A DNA stretch of 27,830 nucleotides from Planctomycetales bacterium 4484_123 (lineage in GTDB: Bacteria; Planctomycetota; Phycisphaerae; SM23-33), in contig MVCS01000001.1 of NCBI GenBank assembly GCA_002049885.1, positions 1 through 27,830 of the forward strand, written 5' to 3'. Position numbers and translations under genes: made by a program. The notes beneath the pieces were generated by a model. The model did no database searches. It was not told where the DNA came from and saw nothing but the letters and a program-made list of their open reading frames with translations. Positions 15,403-22,913 of this stretch are shown piece after piece (within the stretch, counting starts at the first letter, position 1; each line of letters starts with the position of its first letter).

Positions 15403-16473
15403 ATGAGTCATTTCTGTCTTCTGGCCGATCCAGACAACTACACCGTCACGGACGTGGACCTGCTCGCCGACGCGGATGCCAGGGCTTACTGGATCAGGTT
15501 GTTCGAGGAGCATTTCGAACGGGCGCTGGCGGCGGCTCGTGAGGCCTACGGTCGGGCGCACGCCAAGGATGTGGAATCAGCGCGGGCGGCCTTCGCGGCG
15601 GCCCTGGCCCCGCTGCGGGGCCGGGAGGTCCCGGACATGGACGGCCCCGTGGGCGTGGTGCAGCTCTGCCGCATGCGGGAGAGGGCCCTTCGCGACAACG
15701 GCCTGCACGATCCCTTCCGCCATATCAAGCTCAGGGAAAACCAGCGTGCCCTGGGAGCATACCCCGAGGTGGTGGCCAGGCTGGAGGAGTTCAGCCCCGA
15801 GCAGCGCTGGGAGGAGCTCATCCGCGGCGTGTTCGCCGGGAACATCTTCGACCTGGGCAGCGCCGCGACCATGGGCTACGCCGACCAGCAGGTGGATTTC
15901 CCCGCCGAGGTGGAAAAGATCAGGTCCCGGCCGTGGCGAATCGATGATTTCGACGCCCTGGCCGAAGTGCTTCCACTGGCCGGGGGCGAACCGGCGCCGT
16001 GGGGCAAGGCCGTAATCTTCGTGGACAACGCCGGGGCCGACTTCGTCCTGGGCCTGATGCCCCTGGCGCGGGAGCTGGCCGCCCATGGCACCCAGGTGGT
16101 GCTGGCCGCCAACGAGCTGCCCAGCCTCAACGACATCACGGCCGATGAGACCGCGGACCTCGTGGGGCAGTTGACCACAGTCGATGAGGACCTGGCCAGC
16201 TACGTCTCGGCGGGACTGTTCGAGGTGGTCTCCACGGGGAACGATATCCCGCTGATCGACTTCTCTGAAGTCTCCGATGAGCTCAACGAGGCCGCCGCGA
16301 ACGCCGACCTGGTGGTCCTGGAAGGCATGGGGCGGAGCGTCGAGAGCAACCTCAACACGCAGTTCACGGTGGACTCCATCCAGTTGTGCCTGCTGAAGGA
16401 CCCATTCGTCGCGGCCTGGGTCGGAGGGGAGGTCTTCGACTGCGTGTGCATGTACCGCCCGGTGGAAGGGTAG
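15403..16473 (+). CDS. DUF89 / ARMT1-like metal-dependent phosphatase
   Basis: 356 residues. DUF89 proteins are cobalt- or nickel-type metal-dependent phosphatases thought to clear damaged phosphometabolites ('damage control'). Family signatures are all present: GNIFDLGS (146-153), the metal motif FVDNAGADFVLG (206-217), NELPSLNDIT (237-246), LEGMGR (306-311) and LLKDPF near the end. The N-terminal helical bundle contains a DNGLHDPFRHIK segment typical of the group. No strong ribosome site precedes ATG 15403. It follows the phosphatase gene by 94 bases on the same strand and may share its transcript. The substrate is unknown. Confidence 0.85.
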   Translation: MSHFCLLADPDNYTVTDVDLLADADARAYWIRLFEEHFERALAAAREAYGRAHAKDVESARAAFAAALAPLRGREVPDMDGPVGVVQLCRMRERALRDNGLHDPFRHIKLRENQRALGAYPEVVARLEEFSPEQRWEELIRGVFAGNIFDLGSAATMGYADQQVDFPAEVEKIRSRPWRIDDFDALAEVLPLAGGEPAPWGKAVIFVDNAGADFVLGLMPLARELAAHGTQVVLAANELPSLNDITADETADLVGQLTTVDEDLASYVSAGLFEVVSTGNDIPLIDFSEVSDELNEAAANADLVVLEGMGRSVESNLNTQFTVDSIQLCLLKDPFVAAWVGGEVFDCVCMYRPVEG

Positions 16474-16474
16474 G

Positions 16475-16525
16475 CCCCGGCTTCGCTGTCCCCCTCGCAA
16501 GGACGGGTCCGGGGATCGAAATCCC
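16475..16525 (+). terminator. Candidate hairpins after the DUF89 gene
   Basis: Starting two bases after the stop codon: CCCCGG (16475-16480) can pair with CCGGGG (16509-16514), and an overlapping alternative stem GGGAT-CGAA-ATCCC sits at 16512-16525. No T run follows. The two stems are mutually exclusive. Weak support for a transcript end. Confidence 0.35.
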
Positions 16526-16554
16526 TGGGCCTCTGTGTGGTCTTGGCGCACGCC

Positions 16555-17375
16555 CTACGCTTCGCGGGCGGCCTGGACGTAGGCCTCGAAGTTCTCCACG
16601 GGCACCTCCGGCTCCAGCACGTGGGTGGGGCCGAGTATCAACCGGCCGGCGGCGCCACCGATGCCGAAGAGTTGCCGGCACAGGCGGGCCATGAATGCAG
16701 CCCCCGCCGCACCGGCCCGGCCTGGCGGACCATGGCGGCGGTATAGGCCGCCGCCGGCAGGTAGGCGTCCCGCAGGCCGCGCCAGGGCGCCCACCAGGTG
16801 TTGACCAGGCCGAGGACCTTCCCGCCCCGGGCGCCCCGCCGCAGCGTCGCCGCCATGGCGTCCATGTTCTCGAAGTTGGCCCGATTGGGCATGATCATGT
16901 CGCCCGAGTGGCACAGGGCAGGGCAGCCGATGACGCGGAAGCCCGCCCGCAGGCTGCGGCGGATGGGCTCGGGCCGGATGGCCCGGTACTGCCAGTGGGC
17001 CAGGATGAGGTCGCGCGGCAGGGACTTCAGCATGGCCGGGTCGTGCTCCACATGGTCGGCCCAGACTATCATCTCCTTGCCGGCGGCGGCGACGGCCTGG
17101 TGAATCGCCTTGAGGTGCTGGGCGTAGAGCCACCATCTGGGCCGACCCCGGCTGCGGCGCCGGCAGCGCGGGCAGTCGCCCACGTTCACCTCGTCCATGC
17201 CGGCGTGGAAGTACCGGCTGGGGAACAGCTCGGCCACCTCGGCGATGATTTCCTTCAGCAGCGGCAGCGTGCGCGGGTGGGACGGGCAGATGGCGTTGAA
17301 GCCGTGGCCCTCCCCGCCGTCGGCCAGTTCGGCGTATTGTGGCAGGGAGGTGATGGCCCGGGCGTGGTCGGGCAT
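16555..17375 (-). pseudogene. GH20 beta-N-acetylhexosaminidase remnant (5' truncated, frameshifted)
   Basis: The family removes terminal N-acetylhexosamine from chitin or peptidoglycan fragments or glycans by substrate-assisted catalysis. The catalytic D-E pair is visible in RYFHAGMDEVNVGDCPRC, preceded by ICPSHPRTLPLLKEIIAEV. Homology begins at MPDHARA (ATG 17375), which corresponds to the PGHA motif in the middle of the GH20 barrel; everything before it is missing. The frame is open further upstream (to 17672) but has no GH20 character. Near 16705 the frame is lost after RQAGPVRRG; the expected AFMARLCRQLFGIGG continues in the -1 frame and runs to TAG at 16555. One missing G in a GGGGG run would explain this. 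The nearby nagA acts in the same sugar pathway. Confidence 0.75.
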
Positions 17376-17636
17376 CTTGCCAGGGCGCTCCGGGTGGGGC
17401 AAGCCTCGGGCCGACCAACTTGGAAGCCGGATGCTGCCATGAGCGATGTGAAAGTTTGCAGGCAACCAGACAGGAATCGGGAGGATTAAGCCGACAGGCA
17501 GCAGTGAGGCCCAAGGGGGCGGAAGGCGCAATTTTTTGTGTAAGTTGTCTTTTCTGCTGGACTTGGGCAAGATGGGGCGGGCGGTCAGGGTCGTGGCTCT
17601 GCAACAATTTCCAGCAAATCTAGTCCCATTAGCCCC
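17376..17636. other. Intergenic stretch upstream of the GH20 remnant
   Basis: About 260 bases with no credible gene and lower GC (for example an ATTTTTT run near 17532). It should hold the lost 5' half of the GH20 gene or its promoter, but I recognise neither. Confidence 0.5.
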
Positions 17637-17664
17637 TTGACAGATGAGGAATTCGTGGTAAACT
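17637..17664 (+). promoter_or_regulatory. Sigma70-type promoter of the PEP-CTERM gene
   Basis: TTGACA (17637-17642), 16-base spacer, TAAACT (17659-17664): a perfect -35 and a 4-of-6 -10. It is the best promoter in the window and lies about 110 bases before the start codon, leaving a leader of about 105 bases. Confidence 0.7.
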
Positions 17665-17775
17665 AAGGGCACTTGGAAGGAGCCTCAGAGAAGTACTTCG
17701 CAAGCGTTTCAGGAGGCGTAGTCGCCACATCGGTTGTTATCGGAGTCTCGGGATTCAAGACTAAGGAGGCAGAGA

Positions 17776-18615
17776 ATGAAGAAAACCCTGGTAATTCTCA
17801 TGGTGGTCGCTTTTGCCGCCTCGTACGCGGCAGCCGACGTGTCGTTTGCGAGGTTCCGGGCCACGAGGGACAATGGAATCAAGGGCCACCCGGCGGAAGT
17901 GAATGTCAACACGGGGGCCCTGGAGGTGGTCCGCTTCAAGAAGATGACGCAAGAGTCGATCCTGATGGACTTCGACAAGGATGCGATTCTTGCGTGGATG
18001 GATGAGAACCCTCCGCTGGCGGAAGGCTACGTCGTGTATCTGGAGCTGCTGGGCGCGCAGGAGTCTGCGGGCGAGTTTGAGGGCCTTGAGTTCGAGATCC
18101 GCACCTGCGACAGTGCCCTGGACTGGGTCGAGGGCGACGGGCCCTACCCCAATGGGCCAGAAGGGCCAGAGAACTGGGGTGAGTTCAATTGGTCCTCCGG
18201 CGTTGCCGCCACCAACGTCAGCCCGCAGCAGGACCTGGGTGGCAACATGCCCGACAGCTGGGGGCCCAATACCGACGAGCGGTTCTTCGACCACACCTAC
18301 GTCGCCGGCCAGAGCGTGACGTGGCAGACGGTCCAGGAGTATGATCCGGCGTATTTTGCGAGGTGGCAGATGTACTTCATCCCTGCCCTCGCCCGCTTCC
18401 AACTGACCTCGGAGGTGGTCGAAGACCTGTTGACCAACCCCGACAACCGTGGCCTGTGGACGCGGGGTTTCGATTGGGGTAATCATAAGGTCTTTACGAA
18501 GGACTGGGCTGACGGCTCTTACGCACCGGCGTTGGTCGTGTGCGTGCCCGAGCCGGCCTCGCTGGTGCTGCTGGGTCTCGGTGGCCTGGGACTGCTGCTT
18601 CGCAAGAGGCGGTAA
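17776..18615 (+). CDS. PEP-CTERM sorting domain protein
   Basis: 279 residues from ATG 17776, with AAGGAGG seven bases upstream. An N-terminal signal peptide (MKKTLVILMVVAFAASYAAA) is followed by an acidic, aromatic-rich ectodomain with only a few cysteines and no enzyme motif I know. The tail is a textbook PEP-CTERM signal: VPEP (about 257-260), a hydrophobic helix ASLVLLGLGGLGLLL and basic RKRR. This tail is recognised by an exosortase (none in this window), which cuts near the PEP motif during export to the cell surface or matrix. It has its own promoter and terminator, so it is monocistronic. The ectodomain function is unknown. Confidence 0.88.
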   Translation: MKKTLVILMVVAFAASYAAADVSFARFRATRDNGIKGHPAEVNVNTGALEVVRFKKMTQESILMDFDKDAILAWMDENPPLAEGYVVYLELLGAQESAGEFEGLEFEIRTCDSALDWVEGDGPYPNGPEGPENWGEFNWSSGVAATNVSPQQDLGGNMPDSWGPNTDERFFDHTYVAGQSVTWQTVQEYDPAYFARWQMYFIPALARFQLTSEVVEDLLTNPDNRGLWTRGFDWGNHKVFTKDWADGSYAPALVVCVPEPASLVLLGLGGLGLLLRKRR

Positions 18616-18664
18616 AGCCCTGGCGGCAAAGACGTACCGTACACATACGTACGCCAGTAACCTC

Positions 18665-18701
18665 ACACCTCCGGTGCTGACTGCATCGGAGGTGTCTTTT
18701 T
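18665..18701 (+). terminator. Rho-independent terminator of the PEP-CTERM gene
   Basis: A perfect 9-pair stem ACACCTCCG/CGGAGGTGT with a 13-base loop, then CTTTTT (T run 18697-18701), 49 bases after the stop codon. Confidence 0.92.
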
Positions 18702-18724
18702 GCGCAGAGTCAGTTCCCTAGACG

Positions 18725-19777
18725 CTACCGGGTCACGCAGAAGCCCCGCTGCGAGACCTCCGCCTCGATGCGCGGCGGCGGGTCCAGGCGGGCGAACTCG
18801 GCTGGCTGGACGGAGGCCATGCGCCAGGCATCCTCCAGGCTCACGCCGCAGTGGGCGGTGACGTTCAGGATGGCCCTGTCCAGCGTCAGTGCCGAGCCGG
18901 CCAGGTAGGGCGTCCCCGGCAGGCGGACGGCACCGTCGGGGCAGAGCCTGACGGCGTCCTCGCCGCTGCCGTATTCCCCCGGCGGTAGGTCCGCGCAGGA
19001 GACGGCGTCGGTCACCAGAAAACTGCGCTGCACCTCCTTGGCCCGGAGGAAGTTCTTCAACGTGGGGAAGGGTATGTGGTGGCCGTCGGCGATGAAGCCG
19101 GCTACCAGCCTGTCGTCGGCCAACTGGTGCATGATGTAGTTGTCCAGCCTGGGGATCATGGCGTGCGAGCCATTACCCAGGTGGGTACACATGGTCGCCC
19201 CGGCGTCCACGGCCTCGGCGATGACCTCGGCGCTGGCGGCGTGATGACCCAGGGCGACCACCACGCCGGAGGCAGCCGCTGCGGCAATGAACTCCATGGC
19301 CCCGGGCAGCTCCGGTGCCAGGGTGTATATGCGGACCAGCCCCCCGGTGGCCTGCTGGAACTCCTCCAGCAGACCGGGCCGGTCGGCGGGATTGATGATG
19401 TGTTCCCTGGGATGGGCGCCCCGCGGCCCGTCTTCGGCGTTGAGCATGGGGCCCTCGATATGCAGCCCCAGCAGCATCGAGTTGATGAGCTCGTCCTGCC
19501 GCCGCAGCGACGCCAGCCGGGCCGCCCGGGCGAGCATGAGTTCCACCGCATCCGTGCCGACCGTTGGCAGCAGGCCGACCACGCCGCGCCGCCGCATCCG
19601 CTGGAAGCAACGGCGGACGTTCTCGGCGGTCAGCTCTTCCACCGGCCCGTTGAAGCTCAATCCGCCGTAGCCGTCGAGCTGGAGGTCCACCAATCCCGGG
19701 CCGGCCACGGTGGTGACCCGTCCGTGCTGGTTTCTGGTGATTGAGATTTCGTTGGTCGTGTTCATGATATTGAACAT
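18725..19777 (-). CDS. nagA: N-acetylglucosamine-6-phosphate deacetylase
   Basis: Removes acetate from GlcNAc-6-phosphate, feeding amino sugars into glycolysis or cell-wall recycling. The amidohydrolase barrel is recognised by GLVDLQLDGYGGLSFNGP (as in E. coli NagA, which also lacks the HxH pair), GLHIEGP, the metal histidines in LGHHAAS and CTHLGNGSHA, IADGHH and the catalytic Asp in LVTDAVSCAD, then GSALTLDRAI. The N-terminal strand domain is very short. Starts at ATG 19777 (AGGGG eight bases upstream), ATG 19765 (possibly leaderless) or TTG 19801 are all possible; I chose 19777. It is divergent from miaA. The GH20 remnant nearby would have produced GlcNAc for the same route. Confidence 0.88.
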   Translation of the reverse strand: MFNIMNTTNEISITRNQHGRVTTVAGPGLVDLQLDGYGGLSFNGPVEELTAENVRRCFQRMRRRGVVGLLPTVGTDAVELMLARAARLASLRRQDELINSMLLGLHIEGPMLNAEDGPRGAHPREHIINPADRPGLLEEFQQATGGLVRIYTLAPELPGAMEFIAAAAASGVVVALGHHAASAEVIAEAVDAGATMCTHLGNGSHAMIPRLDNYIMHQLADDRLVAGFIADGHHIPFPTLKNFLRAKEVQRSFLVTDAVSCADLPPGEYGSGEDAVRLCPDGAVRLPGTPYLAGSALTLDRAILNVTAHCGVSLEDAWRMASVQPAEFARLDPPPRIEAEVSQRGFCVTR

Positions 19778-19795
19778 CCACATCACCCCTGGCCG

Positions 19796-19857
19796 TGTCA
19801 AGCGGCGGGGGCGTTCCGAGGGTGGGCTTGACAGGCCCCCCAGGGCGCTCGAACAAT
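19796..19857. promoter_or_regulatory. Divergent nagA/miaA promoter region
   Basis: A perfect TTGACA occurs on each strand: minus at 19801-19796 for nagA and plus at 19828-19833 for miaA. For miaA an AACAAT -10 follows after 18 bases (19852-19857), placing transcription start at or next to ATG 19864, which has no Shine-Dalgarno site. For nagA the -10 is poor. Confidence 0.5.
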
Positions 19858-19863
19858 CGCCGT

Positions 19864-20790
19864 ATGGTGCGCGTGCACTTCATCCTGGGCTGCACCGCCG
19901 GCGGCAAGGGAGCGGTGGGGCGTGAGCTGGCGCGCAGGACGGGCGGGCACGTTATCAGTGTCGATTCCATGAAGGTCTATCGCCGCATGGACATTGGCAC
20001 GGCCAAGCCCACGCCGGCCCAACGAGCCGAGATACCTCATCACTGCATCGATATCGTCGAGCCCAGCGAGTCGTTCAGTGTCGCCCGGTACCTCCAGTGC
20101 GCCGATCAGGCCATCGCCCGCGTCGCCGCCGGCGGGGCCGTGGTGCTGGCCGTGGGCGGCACGGCCCTGTACATCAAGGCCCTCTCGGAGGGCCTGTTCG
20201 AGGGGCCCGGGGCGGACCCGGCCATCCGCGCCCGGCTGCGGGCCAGGGCCCGAAAAGAGGGGCTGGCGGCCCTGCATGCCGAACTGGGCAGAGTGGACCC
20301 TCACGCCGCTGGCCGCATTCACCCCAACGATGAGAAGAGGATCATCCGCGCGCTGGAGGTCTTCGAGTTGACGGGCAGACCCATCAGCCGGCTCCAGCGG
20401 CAGTGGGACGCCCGCCGGCGGCGCTACGAGTGTGTCTTCATCGGCCTGCGCCGGAGCCGTCAGGACACCAACCGCCGGATCAACGCCCGCGTCAAGCGGA
20501 TGATCGAGATGGGCCTGCGCGAAGAGGTGGCCACGCTGCTGGCCGAACCGAAGGGGCTTTCCCCTCAGGCTGCCCAAGCGCTGGGATATGCGGAGATGAT
20601 CCGCCACCTGCGCGGGCAGTGCAGCCTGGAAGAGGCGGTCGAGCAGATCAAGATCAACACCCGCCAGTTCGCCAAGCAGCAGCGGACATGGTTCCGGCGC
20701 TTCGCCGACGTCCATTGGATCGACGTGGCAGAGGACGACAGCGTCGAGAAGACAGCCGATGCGGCCATGCGATTCGTCCAGGGCTCGTGA
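19864..20790 (+). CDS. miaA: tRNA dimethylallyltransferase
   Basis: Adds a dimethylallyl group to N6 of A37 in tRNAs that read codons starting with U. 308 residues from ATG 19864, the first in-frame ATG with family similarity right behind it. Motifs are the P-loop LGCTAGGKGAVG (8-19), ISVDSMKVYRRMDIGTAKP with the catalytic Asp (D34), PHHCIDIVEPSESFSVARY, AVGGTALYIKAL, HPNDEKRIIRALEVFELTGRP, the DTNRRINARVKRMIEMGLREEV segment and the C-terminal INTRQFAKQQRTWFR. In the P-loop the Ser/Thr normally after the Lys is Gly16, an unusual change (see findings). Start codon context suggests leaderless translation. Confidence 0.95.
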   Translation: MVRVHFILGCTAGGKGAVGRELARRTGGHVISVDSMKVYRRMDIGTAKPTPAQRAEIPHHCIDIVEPSESFSVARYLQCADQAIARVAAGGAVVLAVGGTALYIKALSEGLFEGPGADPAIRARLRARARKEGLAALHAELGRVDPHAAGRIHPNDEKRIIRALEVFELTGRPISRLQRQWDARRRRYECVFIGLRRSRQDTNRRINARVKRMIEMGLREEVATLLAEPKGLSPQAAQALGYAEMIRHLRGQCSLEEAVEQIKINTRQFAKQQRTWFRRFADVHWIDVAEDDSVEKTADAAMRFVQGS

Positions 20791-20806
20791 GCCAGGCGGG
20801 CCTGGC
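20791..20806 (+). terminator. Hairpin directly after miaA
   Basis: GCCAGG-CGGG-CCTGGC, a perfect 6-pair stem with a 4-base loop, begins at the base after the miaA stop codon. No T run. Probably an mRNA 3' end structure. Confidence 0.4.
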
Positions 20807-20913
20807 CGACCGTCGGTGCGGCCCGTCGGGGGAGGGGCTCCGGCGGCGCGGGCGGGGAGGCAGGTCGTTTCACATGTGCAAGCCGGCCCGTCCCGGCCGT
20901 AAAATGGTTGCCG

Positions 20914-21597
20914 ATGGGCGTCGAGTTCAGGATTGTCAATATCGGGACGTTGTCGTCGAATCCGTTTTGGAACGAGGCGCCTGGGGTGCGCACGGCCCAC
21001 GCGACGACCACGCTTGTGCGGGATGGAGACAGGCGGATTCTGGTGGACCCTTCCCTGCCGCCGGCGACACTGGCGGCCCGCCTGTACGAGCGTTCGGGCC
21101 TGAGCCCCGAGGACATCACGGATGTCTTCTGCACGACCCTGCGGGCCACGCACCGGTGGGGCATAGCGGCGTTCGGCTCGGCCCGCTGGCTGTGTCATGA
21201 GCCGGAGCTGCAAGCCGCCCGTGGGCATCTGGAGGCACTGGACGATTCTGCCCGACGGATCGAGAAGGACTTCGTGGAGGACATCCAGGCCGAACTGAAG
21301 CTGCTGGAGCGTTTTCAGCCGGCCCCGGACAAGCTTACGGCGGGGGTGCACTTGTATCCACTGCCAGGCCCGTCGGCCGGCTCGGCGGGGCTGCTGCTGG
21401 CCACGCCCACCCAGACGATCATGGTCGCCGGCGATGCCGCGGTCACCTCCGAGCACGTGGAGGCCGGACGCGTCTGGGGGGGCTGTGCCGACGTCGAGGC
21501 CGCCATGGAGAGCCTTCAGGAAATCGTTGAAATCGCCGACATCATCGTCTGCGGGCACGACAACGTCATGCTTTCTCCCACTCGCTGGATGAGGTAG
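20914..21597 (+). CDS. Metallo-beta-lactamase-fold protein with degenerate active site
   Basis: 227 residues from ATG 20914 (TTG 20908 in the same frame is possible). The fold is suggested by TTTLVRDGDRRILVDPSLP (early strands), GSAGLLLATPTQTIMVAGDAAV (the strand with the bridging GD Asp) and a final VCGHDNVML. The metal motif HxHxDH is gone: the expected place reads CTTLRATHRWG. The second His (usually in PGHTPGS) is replaced in PLPGPSAGSAG. So metal hydrolysis is unlikely; a binding or structural role is possible. A TAAAAT box at 20900-20905 sits just upstream of the start, with no ribosome site. The next gene starts 24 bases after its stop on the same strand. Confidence 0.7.
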   Translation: MGVEFRIVNIGTLSSNPFWNEAPGVRTAHATTTLVRDGDRRILVDPSLPPATLAARLYERSGLSPEDITDVFCTTLRATHRWGIAAFGSARWLCHEPELQAARGHLEALDDSARRIEKDFVEDIQAELKLLERFQPAPDKLTAGVHLYPLPGPSAGSAGLLLATPTQTIMVAGDAAVTSEHVEAGRVWGGCADVEAAMESLQEIVEIADIIVCGHDNVMLSPTRWMR

Positions 21598-21620
21598 GGA
21601 CCACCCAGGGGTCCAGGCGG

Positions 21621-22913
21621 ATGGCGGCTGCGGTGACAATCGGTGAGTTCCTCGCCCGGGAGGTCCCGCACCTGGCTGTCCTGGTGGTGCTGCTGGCGGC
21701 CGGGGCGTTCTTCAGTGGGGCCGAGACTGCCCTGTTCAGTCTCTCCCGGGGCGAGCTGTTCAACTTGGCCCGGGACGACCGCAGGCTGAGCCGGCTGGCG
21801 GCGTCCATCATGGGCCAGCCCGACAATGTGCTCACCACCGTCCTGCTGGGCACCAATGTCATTCACATCATTTACTTCGTGTTTTCCACCTTGTTGGTCG
21901 TGCGGGCCCAGCGGGCGGTCGCAGGCGGGGATTTCTGGGCCTCGGCCCTGGCGCTGGGCTCGCTGTTGGCCATGATCATATTCTCGGAGATCCTGCCCAA
22001 GACGGTGGCCTTCCTGATGCCGGTGCGGCTGGCCCCCTCGGCGGCGGCGGTCTTGGCGCCGTTGGGCCGGCTGGTCCGGCCCGTTCACCGCTTCCTGATG
22101 GCCGGGGTGGTCAATCCCCTCACGCGGCTGCTGGCACCATCGAGAGACGCCGACGGGCAGCTTACCTCTGAAGAGATGGCCGCCCTGCTGGCCTTGTCGC
22201 AGAAGCGGGGCTTGATCGGCCAGGATGAGGCCGAGCTGCTGCAAGAGGTGCTGGAGCTGACCCGGCTGCGGGCCGGGGACATCATGGTCCCGCGCGTGGA
22301 CGTTGTGGCCTACGAGGCCGACGGCCCGCCTGGCGGGCTCGTGGATCTGATGCGAACTACCGGGGTCACCAAGGTGCCGGTCTTCGAGGGAGACCTGGAC
22401 CATGTGATCGGCGTGGTGTACGCCAAGCGCCTGCTGGCCGAGCCGGGCAAGACCGTTCGGGAGCTGCTGGCGCCGGTGCAGTTCGTTCCCGAATCGGCCC
22501 CGCTGGAGCGCGTGCTGATCCACTTCCGCAGCACGCGGAGCCAACTGGCAATCGTGGTGGACGAGTATGGCGGGATGGCGGGGCTGGTGACGCTGGAGGA
22601 CATCCTGGAGGAGGTGGTGGGCGACATTGCCGACGCTCGCGAGCCTCGCCGGGCCCCGCCGGTGCAGCGCGTGGGGCCGGCGGAGTGGCTGGTGGACGGC
22701 GACCTGGCCATCCACGAGTGGGCGGACGCCTTTCCCACCGACCTCCGCGGGGCCCGCTTCAGTACCGTCGGTGGGTTCGTCGTCTCGCTGTTGGGCCAGA
22801 TCCCGCAGGTGGGCCAGACGGCCCGTTACCGCAACGTGACCTTCATCGTCGAGGCCGTCCGAGGCCGGCGCATCGCCACCCTCCGCGTTCGCCTGGAGGA
22901 GGGCGAGCCATGA
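21621..22913 (+). CDS. CNNM/CBS membrane protein, CorC/HlyC family
   Basis: 430 residues. The order is an N-terminal DUF21/CNNM membrane domain (about 15-190) with FFSGAETALFSLSR and IIFSEILPKTVAFLMP, an acidic helical linker, a CBS pair (about 210-330; GDIMVPRVDVV, TKVPVFEGDLDHVIGVVYAKRLL, VVDEYGGMAGLVTLEDILEEVVGDI) and a CorC_HlyC cap domain (about 345-425; EWLVDGDLAIHEWADAF, TVGGFVVSLLGQIP). The family is linked to Mg2+/Co2+ efflux or regulation of membrane ion transport; older 'hemolysin' names are misleading. It overlaps the next gene by four bases (ATGA), so the two are translationally coupled. Confidence 0.92.
   Translation: MAAAVTIGEFLAREVPHLAVLVVLLAAGAFFSGAETALFSLSRGELFNLARDDRRLSRLAASIMGQPDNVLTTVLLGTNVIHIIYFVFSTLLVVRAQRAVAGGDFWASALALGSLLAMIIFSEILPKTVAFLMPVRLAPSAAAVLAPLGRLVRPVHRFLMAGVVNPLTRLLAPSRDADGQLTSEEMAALLALSQKRGLIGQDEAELLQEVLELTRLRAGDIMVPRVDVVAYEADGPPGGLVDLMRTTGVTKVPVFEGDLDHVIGVVYAKRLLAEPGKTVRELLAPVQFVPESAPLERVLIHFRSTRSQLAIVVDEYGGMAGLVTLEDILEEVVGDIADAREPRRAPPVQRVGPAEWLVDGDLAIHEWADAFPTDLRGARFSTVGGFVVSLLGQIPQVGQTARYRNVTFIVEAVRGRRIATLRVRLEEGEP

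Noticed and set aside
19798..21639. Minus-strand reading frame of 613 codons opposite miaA and the MBL gene
   Set aside because: Antisense shadow crossing two real genes and an intergenic gap.
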